This document shows positions 12,921 through 17,229 of a stretch of DNA of 17,229 nt, piece after piece; the stretch's first letter is position 1, and each line of letters begins with the position of its first letter. Below the pieces are notes generated by a model, which did not search any database, was not told the origin of the DNA, and saw only the letters and a program-made list of their open reading frames with translations. A program made the position numbers and the translations under genes. Origin of the DNA: UBA6136 sp044350805 (lineage in GTDB: Bacteria; Pseudomonadota; Gammaproteobacteria; Methylococcales; Methylococcaceae); the NCBI GenBank assembly GCA_044350805.1, contig JBILGU010000075.1, forward strand, positions 1 through 17,229, given 5' to 3'.

Positions 12921-14183
12921 TCACTCTGAGTCCACCGGGCCAACATTAAATGTAGGTAGTTGATTGACGGCATCTCTCAGGGTTTGAGAGTCGAGGTGGC
13001 TGTAATGCCTCTCCGTAATTCGAGTATCCGAGTGACCAAGAAGTGTCGCTATAGCTTTGAGGTGGACACCCTTCTGAATCAGGTGGGACGCATAGGAGTG
13101 TCGAAGCTCATGGAATGACGCGGGTGGATCAATTCTCGCAGCGGCACAAGATTCCTTCATTCGACGGACTTGATGGCTTCGCCCCCAAGCCTCGCCATTA
13201 GCACGCGTCAGGATCAGACCGGACCTCTTTTTTCCGAGTACGACCGCATTGAAGAATTGCTGGCCTGCTTGATTAAGCGTCACGAAGCGTGGTTTTCCGG
13301 ATTTGGACTCACGAATCCAGATGCCAGATGCTCTGGCATCAAAGTCTGACACGATGAGTGCGATCAGTTCGCCATAACGGCACCCTGTCAGAAGTGCGGC
13401 AAAGACCAGGTTTCTGAAATCCAGTTCGCATGAGGCAAGGAGACGATTGCACTCCTCTTCTGTAAGGAAGCGTTCGATGGGGCGGTCAACATCCTTGAAA
13501 GGTTTCACCCGCCGCCATTCCGTATCTTCATTCACCAGTTTGTCCTCAAAGGATTTGTTCAGGATGGCTTTGAGAACAGTAAGTATGCGGTTTGCGGTCG
13601 ATTTTCTGGATCGCTTCGTATCTTCGTCTGCGACCCAGCCCGTTGGATGCTTTGCTTCACTACTGGATTTTGAGGATCGGACCCGGGGTGGCCGGGTGGC
13701 AAGATTTTGATGCCACCGTTTGATGTCGATACTGGTGAGTTCCGAGACTAGTTGCTTCCCAAAAACAGGGAGGATATGTGCCTCTATGGTCCTTTGCGTA
13801 TCCTTGAGAGACTTTCGATGCACCTCAAACCATTTGAGGTAATGATCGACTGCTTCGGCTACTGTCAGTTTGGACGGGCGTTTGTGTTCCGGCAGGCGAA
13901 GATCCGAGATGATTTTTCGACAGAGTTCCTGTGCCTGATTGAAGTTCAGGACCGAGGGGTTTTCCTCGTGGTCCTGAAAGTCATCGGCTTCACCGACCTT
14001 CTCGATCCGTTGTTTGCCTTCGGTATCAAGCGTACGGCAAAACCACACACCTGCCCCGGTCTTCCCTCTGCGGTAGCACAGACTCACGCCTTCACCAATA
14101 TTGAGGAAATAGCGTTTTTCCGGCTCAAGCTTGAGCCGCTGGGTACGCGTATCGAGGCGGTTGTCTCGTGCGGCACGTGCCAT
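12921..14183 (-). CDS. Tyrosine-type site-specific integrase
   Basis: This 420-residue phage/island integrase has an N-terminal arm-binding region (about 20-75), a SAM-like core-binding domain (105-215, LTVAEAVDHYLKWFE..., ANRILTVLKAILNKSF) and a catalytic domain (235-400). The active-site residues are all present: R269 (GCRYGEL), K297 (SKSGKPRF), H358 and R361 (FHELRHSYAS), H384 (LLGHSDTRIT) and the nucleophile Y394 (ERHYSHLD). Such enzymes integrate and excise islands at tRNA genes. The gene starts 156 bases from the tRNA-Glu fragment at 14339 and points away from it, which supports the fragment being its attachment site. Its last codons are duplicated at 11396-11442. Two direct repeats lie just before the start. 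Confidence 0.93.
   Translation of the reverse strand: MARAARDNRLDTRTQRLKLEPEKRYFLNIGEGVSLCYRRGKTGAGVWFCRTLDTEGKQRIEKVGEADDFQDHEENPSVLNFNQAQELCRKIISDLRLPEHKRPSKLTVAEAVDHYLKWFEVHRKSLKDTQRTIEAHILPVFGKQLVSELTSIDIKRWHQNLATRPPRVRSSKSSSEAKHPTGWVADEDTKRSRKSTANRILTVLKAILNKSFEDKLVNEDTEWRRVKPFKDVDRPIERFLTEEECNRLLASCELDFRNLVFAALLTGCRYGELIALIVSDFDARASGIWIRESKSGKPRFVTLNQAGQQFFNAVVLGKKRSGLILTRANGEAWGRSHQVRRMKESCAAARIDPPASFHELRHSYASHLIQKGVHLKAIATLLGHSDTRITERHYSHLDSQTLRDAVNQLPTFNVGPVDSE
12955..13001 (-). repeat. Direct repeat B, inside the integrase 3' end
   Basis: The 47 bases here are the partner of 11396-11442. The two copies are in the same orientation, 1559 bases apart, and bracket the second Fic gene. 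Weaker similarity continues some 18 bases further left (CC.ACATT..G). Confidence 0.85.
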
Positions 14184-14199
14184 GGGGTTTTGAATCTCG

Positions 14200-14221
14200 T
14201 GTCACTCAGATGTCACTGAGA
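14200..14221. repeat. Tandem 11-base repeat before the integrase start
   Basis: TGTCACTCAGA (14200-14210) is followed at once by TGTCACTGAGA (14211-14221). CTCAG and CTGAG within it also form a small inverted repeat. It lies 17 bases upstream of the integrase start and may be an integrase arm site or regulator site. Confidence 0.5.
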
Positions 14222-14338
14222 TGATACAGGATCAAGTCGGATATTGCAGCCTGCTAGCCTGTAAAAGTCTATTCTAATCAGTAGGATATGTGGATATTAT
14301 GGGATTTTGCTGGATGTAGAAATCTGCCTATAATCTCT

Positions 14339-14382
14339 CTCTCACGGCGGCAACAGGGGTTCGAACCCCCTTGGGGACGCCA
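14339..14382 (+). tRNA. 3' half of tRNA-Glu(CTC); attachment-site scar
   Basis: The anticodon loop CTCTCAC (14339-14345, anticodon CTC), the 3' strand of the anticodon stem GGCGG, the variable loop, a perfect T-arm (AGGGG-TTCGAAC-CCCCT), the acceptor strand TGGGGAC, discriminator G and CCA are all present, closely matching the 3' half of E. coli tRNA-Glu. The 5' side lacks the matching anticodon stem (TAATCT instead of CCGCC) and has no D-arm, so this is not a working tRNA. Integrases that recombine in the anticodon loop leave such a 3' fragment at the far end of an island. Here the island would lie to the left. Confidence 0.85.
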
Positions 14383-14534
14383 AATTCTTCAGACCGATTT
14401 CTCTTTCAGAGAACCCACAGAATATCTGGGGGGACCAGAGAGCTGGAAAGCGAGTAAACGCTTTAGCCAACGCTCTGATGCAAATAGTATCTCTGTTAGG
14501 GGCATCCCACTTCTCAACTGTGGTTTGACGCTTA

Positions 14535-14550
14535 ACGACCCAAAGCGGAC
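14535..14550 (+). repeat. Short motif, left copy, bracketing the small cassette
   Basis: ACGACCCAAAGCGGAC here matches ACGACCCAAAGCGGTC at 16051-16066 in 15 of 16 bases, in the same orientation. It lies in the gene-free stretch 14184-14621, which also holds the tandem repeat, the tRNA fragment and an echo of the tRNA end (TTGGGG..GGACGCCAA, 14575-14593). Confidence 0.7.
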
Positions 14551-14621
14551 CTTGCTGATTTGAGCGCGACGGGTATTGGGGTCGAGGACGCCAAGATCGG
14601 CCAATCCCGAATCTGAAGATC

Positions 14622-14969
14622 TTATTCAAGATTTAGATTGATTAGATCGGTATTCAGAGTGGGTATTGCTGAAGTGGCCGTATCCCAGACAACATCTAGA
14701 TTGATGTCGAAGTAGCCATGGGCTACCCGGTTCCTCATACCCTTCATGTTTTTCCATGCGATGTGGGGATGATCCTCCACGAAGGCAGGAAAGTGCTCCA
14801 TGATTTTGGTTGCCGCTTCACCCAGAATCACCAGATTCATGGTGATGGCCTGTTGGGTGCGCTTATCCGACATGAAGGACTCTTTGTCCAAACCTTCCAT
14901 GTAATTGACCACATCGGAACAGGCCTCCTGCATATGGAGGATATAGTTTGAAAGGCGAAGTGACTTCAT
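14622..14969 (-). CDS. hepT: HepT-like toxin (HEPN/DUF86)
   Basis: This 115-residue HEPN protein has the signature RNRVAHGY at 79-86, that is R79-x4-H84-x-Y86, the RX4-6HXY motif of HepT toxins. The helices around it (ITMNLVILGEAATKI at 42-56; IAWKNMKGM at 70-78) are typical of the DUF86 group, and the length is normal. HepT can act as a ribonuclease and is neutralised by its MntA partner, which in studied systems adds AMP to the tyrosine of this motif. The start overlaps the stop of the upstream antitoxin gene by four bases (ATGA), so translation is coupled. Downstream, the cassette ends with the short repeat at 14535. Confidence 0.9.
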   Translation of the reverse strand: MKSLRLSNYILHMQEACSDVVNYMEGLDKESFMSDKRTQQAITMNLVILGEAATKIMEHFPAFVEDHPHIAWKNMKGMRNRVAHGYFDINLDVVWDTATSAIPTLNTDLINLNLE

Positions 14970-15256
14970 AAAGACTTAGCTTCAGAGATCACTTGGGCTC
15001 TGAACCGCGGGGAAAGATCTGCAGGCGTCAGAACGTCTACCTTCACACCAAGCAATTCCTCAAGGTCGATTTGGAGACCACCTAGGTCAAACAATGTTGT
15101 CCCCGGTTCTACATCGACCAACAGATCCAGATCGCTTCCATCCACATCAGATCCTCGAACAACTGATCCAAAGATCCGTGGGTTAGACGAACGGTATTGC
15201 TGTAACAAAGCAAGGATTTCAGTTCGATGTTGTTGTACGGCAATCGAAGGTCTCAT
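14966..15256 (-). CDS. mntA: MntA-like nucleotidyltransferase antitoxin
   Basis: This minimal nucleotidyltransferase of 96 residues, counted from ATG 15256, has the family motif FGSVVRGSDVDGSDLDLLVD, the GSX10DXD pattern with both aspartates, followed by the third acidic strand VKVDVLT. Proteins of this kind sit next to HepT and block it, in studied cases by adding AMP to the toxin's HXY tyrosine. The ATG is preferred over GTG 15265 because a small upstream frame ends in TGA exactly overlapping it (TGATG), as in coupled operons. The gene order antitoxin then toxin and the ATGA overlap are usual for this pair. Confidence 0.9.
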   Translation of the reverse strand: MRPSIAVQQHRTEILALLQQYRSSNPRIFGSVVRGSDVDGSDLDLLVDVEPGTTLFDLGGLQIDLEELLGVKVDVLTPADLSPRFRAQVISEAKSL

Positions 15257-15471
15257 CACTTCCACCCAAGCTGATACTCATCATGACGATAGTTTGCGCC
15301 AGAATCCTGAATTATCAAGCGATCACGCAGATTCTGTTGGCCTTGCTTGATGGAGGCAAAAGAAATTGGTTCGTAATGGATCGTATGGCAGAAGTATCGG
15401 TTGGAGTGCAGTTTCAAGGGTTGCCATTGCGATGCGAGCGAACCCATGAGGACTTTTATACCTGGGAACAA
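15256..15471 (-). CDS. Possible small protein coupled to mntA
   Basis: This open frame of up to 71 residues ends in TGA that shares one base with the mntA ATG (TGATG). The C-terminal half (HYEPISFASIKQGQQNLRDR, then a polar end closing ELGWK-like as YQLGWK) has protein-like composition, but I recognise no family. The first part overlaps the divergent recombinase start, so a shorter form (for example TTG at 15417, 53 residues) is more likely. It could be a real third member of the operon, the tail of a lost gene, or chance. Confidence 0.25.
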   Translation of the reverse strand: MFPGIKVLMGSLASQWQPLKLHSNRYFCHTIHYEPISFASIKQGQQNLRDRLIIQDSGANYRHDEYQLGWK

Positions 15472-16051
15472 GGGGAGACTGATCGGACAAAAGCCACCTC
15501 TTAAGCTGAAAGAGATCTGGGGAATCCGTATTCGACTCCAGTTGGCTCACCGGATAAGAGACCTTGCTCTCTTCAATCTGGCCATTGATAGCAAGCTAAG
15601 GGCCTGTGATCTGGTCAACCTTCGTCTCAGAGACATTGACCTCAACGGGAAGATTTTGACACGGGCCACCATCCTCCAGAAAAAGACTCATCGCCCCGTG
15701 CAGTTCGAATTGACTGAACAAACCAGAGAGGCGTTGAATTCCTGGATCAAAACTCAAGGATTGGGTTCTTCAGAGTATCTATTCCCAAGCCGCAGTCATC
15801 CCGGAAGTCATATCTCAACGAGGCAATACGCCAGAATTGTCGCTGGATGGGTGCAGCTGATCGGTCTTGACCCCAGCAATTACGGCACGCATACCATGAG
15901 AAGAACCAAGGCCACATTAATCTATAAACGAACAAAGAATCTAAGAGCAATCCAACTACTGCTCGGACATACCAAGCTTGAGAGTACCGTGAGGTACCTC
16001 GGCATTGAGGTTGATGACGCTCTCGAAATCTCGGAAGGGACGGAAACCTGA
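15446..16051 (+). CDS. Small tyrosine recombinase lacking the N-terminal domain
   Basis: This 201-residue protein is almost only a catalytic domain. Counted from ATG 15446, it has R52 (DSKLRACDLVNL), K80 (ILQKKTHRPV), H149 and R152 (GTHTMRRTKAT), H175 (LLLGHTKLEST) and nucleophile Y184 (VRYLGIEVDDALEI), so all catalytic residues are present. The usual SAM-like core-binding domain is missing, replaced by about 30 residues (PGNKGRLIGQKPPLKLKEIW). I recall such short recombinases as widespread in proteobacteria. ATG 15446 is preferred over 15401 because family members begin with the TFIPGNKG-like segment. It is divergent from hepT/mntA, and the short repeat begins on its last stop base. Confidence 0.85.
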   Translation: MRTFIPGNKGRLIGQKPPLKLKEIWGIRIRLQLAHRIRDLALFNLAIDSKLRACDLVNLRLRDIDLNGKILTRATILQKKTHRPVQFELTEQTREALNSWIKTQGLGSSEYLFPSRSHPGSHISTRQYARIVAGWVQLIGLDPSNYGTHTMRRTKATLIYKRTKNLRAIQLLLGHTKLESTVRYLGIEVDDALEISEGTET

Positions 16052-16066
16052 CGACCCAAAGCGGTC
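16051..16066 (+). repeat. Short motif, right copy, after the small recombinase
   Basis: ACGACCCAAAGCGGTC starts on the last base of the recombinase stop codon. It is an imperfect palindrome (GACC-CAAAGC-GGTC) followed by ATTCGTTCTTTTT, so it might also act as a weak terminator. The matching copy is at 14535-14550. Confidence 0.7.
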
Positions 16067-16077
16067 ATTCGTTCTTT

Positions 16078-16494
16078 TTAGAATTTCTGGAGAGCTTCGG
16101 CCACACACCGTGTAGCAACAATCAGATCCGCTACCAGCCTCTCGTTGATATCAAGATCGCCTTCATATTCCCCAAGATTGCGAACCTCGTGACCTTTAGC
16201 CAACACGCGCCATACCTCGGGACCTAGTCCCAGGGTGTGTTGCAGGGCCTGGAAAACAATATAACGATTCCCCGACCTATAACCCTGACGTCTTAATGCC
16301 GCTAGACACAGTGCATGCGAGGCGTTGTAGGCAAGATCAAAGCGGCTCTCTAGCGCCAGACTTGTGATTTGCGCATCACGAAGACGCACACGACCCGATT
16401 CGATCAGGCCATTGATTTCGTTTTGATCCGGTGGCTCTTTGTGCAAGGGTTTGCCGGGGCCAACCAGATTTTCAAGTGGAGATATCTGATTCAC
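16078..16494 (-). CDS. HEPN-domain protein, partner of the nucleotidyltransferase
   Basis: This 138-residue all-helical protein of HEPN type has NGLIESGRVRLRDAQ, then SRFDLAYNASHALCLAALRRQGYRS, IVFQALQHTL, and VRNLGEYEG near the end. The phrase R-N-x-x-E-Y replaces the RX4-6H ribonuclease motif, so nuclease activity is doubtful. The gene overlaps the end of the upstream nucleotidyltransferase gene by about 23 bases, which marks a coupled toxin-antitoxin-like pair. GTG 16494 is preferred over TTG 16500; both are weak starts. The stop faces the recombinase stop across 26 bases. Similar HEPN proteins are often paired with wHTH-nucleotidyltransferases, but which partner is harmful is not clear. 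Confidence 0.78.
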   Translation of the reverse strand: MNQISPLENLVGPGKPLHKEPPDQNEINGLIESGRVRLRDAQITSLALESRFDLAYNASHALCLAALRRQGYRSGNRYIVFQALQHTLGLGPEVWRVLAKGHEVRNLGEYEGDLDINERLVADLIVATRCVAEALQKF

Positions 16495-17101
16495 TGCCAA
16501 AGATCCAAATCTTGGGTTGGTTAAGAACTCGAGTCAAAAATGCATTGTTAGCGCGCAGTCGCTCCTGCAAATCGGTTTCTGAATAAATCGTGGTGTTGAT
16601 ACTCCGACCTAAGCGTTGTTCGGTTGCTAATAATAGGTTGAGGAGGTCCGGGTACGACAAGGTATCGCTGATGACAAACAGGTCGATGTCACTCATCGCT
16701 GTATCCTGCTTCTTTGCAATTGAGCCGAATATAAAAGCGCACCGAATAGACTCCCGGAAGGGAGCCAGGCATTCACGAATGGGTTGCGCCAAACCGAATG
16801 TTTTTTGCACGATTTGGGTCAATTCCTGATAGATGGGAGAATCCGGATTTGCCTGAAAGTGTCTTTGATTACCCCTCATTTCCGATGTGACTAACCCACT
16901 TTCGGTCAACCTTTTTAATTCCCGCTGCACTGCTCCCGAGCCGGCACCAGTAAGCTTGATCAGCTCATTAGCAAAATAGGAGCGTTCCGGCTGACCAAAC
17001 AAACAGGCTAGAACTCGTTGCTGGGTATGCGTGAACAACACACCCCCCAACCCGTCATGAGTGCAGGGTCCTTGATCGGAAGAATTTTCTGTCGTGCCCA
17101 T
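16472..17101 (-). CDS. Winged-helix nucleotidyltransferase, MNT-type
   Basis: The protein has an N-terminal winged helix (about 35-95, counting from ATG 17131: TQQRVLACLFGQPERSYFANELIKL, GSGAVQRELKRLTESGLV) and a C-terminal minimal nucleotidyltransferase with FGSIAKKQDTAMSDIDLFVI (135-154; G136-S137, D148, D150). It is expected to bind its own operator and to modify or neutralise the HEPN protein encoded next. The frame is open to 17131, but that part lies in the promoter and operators. ATG 17101 is given here; GTG 17041, just before LFTHTQQRV, fits the usual family start better and would give 189 residues. The ribosome site does not settle it. Confidence 0.85.
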   Translation of the reverse strand: MGTTENSSDQGPCTHDGLGGVLFTHTQQRVLACLFGQPERSYFANELIKLTGAGSGAVQRELKRLTESGLVTSEMRGNQRHFQANPDSPIYQELTQIVQKTFGLAQPIRECLAPFRESIRCAFIFGSIAKKQDTAMSDIDLFVISDTLSYPDLLNLLLATEQRLGRSINTTIYSETDLQERLRANNAFLTRVLNQPKIWIFGSESDIST

Positions 17102-17136
17102 ATGGGGCATTATGATACCCATAATGGGCATGTCAA
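17097..17136 (-). promoter_or_regulatory. Promoter overlapped by two operators
   Basis: On the minus strand, TTGACA (17136-17131) and CATAAT (17114-17109) are 16 bases apart, a strong sigma70-type promoter. Two palindromes overlap it: CCCATAATGGG (17118-17128) between the -35 and -10, and CCCATATGGG (17097-17106) at the expected transcription start. Their centres are about two helical turns apart. This is the layout of an autorepressed operon. Confidence 0.65.
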
Positions 17137-17229
17137 GTAATGAGTTGATCGTTAGCCGATTAAGGTATCAGTGTAACCATCATGCGTCGAGTCCACACAC
17201 CATAGCTATTGGCTGCTTTTGGCCGAAAG

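Noticed and set aside
14339..14382. A complete functional tRNA
   Set aside because: The 5' half (acceptor strand, D-arm, anticodon stem partner) is absent.
14342..14629. 95-codon minus-strand frame ending NLASPRGFEPLLPP
   Set aside because: Its end is the translated complement of the tRNA-Glu fragment, a well-known source of false protein calls.
1..17229. CRISPR array
   Set aside because: No regularly spaced identical short repeats with unique spacers were seen; the repeats found are few, long and dispersed.

Overview
The window looks like an accessory (genomic-island) stretch of a bacterial chromosome. G+C is roughly half by eye. The gene families (AlpA, small tyrosine recombinases, Fic, VapBC, HepT/MntA) are common in proteobacteria, and the small recombinase at 15446-16051 resembles a type I associate with that phylum, but the species cannot be named from the sequence. 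There is no housekeeping gene. Almost every recognisable gene is a toxin-antitoxin or conflict-type gene, a DNA-binding regulator or a recombinase.

Layout, left to right. 1-181 holds an 18-C homopolymer at the edge. 182-586 is a small winged-helix regulator. 587-2656 has no convincing gene but contains copy 1 of a dispersed repeat and several strong hairpins. 2657-4211 carries an AlpA regulator and a VapB50/VapC50-type pair. 4212-4822 holds repeat copy 2 and a probable operator. 4823-8405 is a Fic AMP-transferase followed by a large archaeo-eukaryotic-primase (AEP) plus superfamily 2 helicase protein of the TOTE conflict-system type. 8425-9310 is a minus-strand pair, a small conserved hypothetical and a DUF6155-like gene broken by an in-frame amber codon. 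9364-9730 is repeat copy 3. 9754-11208 is an ATPase with a DUF4143 tail. 11396-11442 is the duplicated 3' end of an integrase. 11516-12682 is a second Fic gene. 12921-14183 is a full-length tyrosine integrase. 14339-14382 is the 3' half of a tRNA-Glu(CTC), read here as the attachment scar of that integrase. 14622-17101 has two HEPN/nucleotidyltransferase pairs on either side of a small tyrosine recombinase.

How it fits together (inference). A tRNA-Glu-integrated island appears to lie to the left of 14382, with its integrase next to the scar. Inside it, toxin or conflict modules sit between copies of a repeat with 20-bp inverted ends, suggesting modular assembly by recombination. To the right of the scar, a second small unit (hepT, mntA, small recombinase) is bracketed by two copies of a short motif, ACGACCCAAAGCGG, in the same orientation. 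The most interesting candidates are this bracketed cassette, the Fic plus primase-helicase pair, the three-copy repeat family, and a densely folded non-coding block at 2153-2262.
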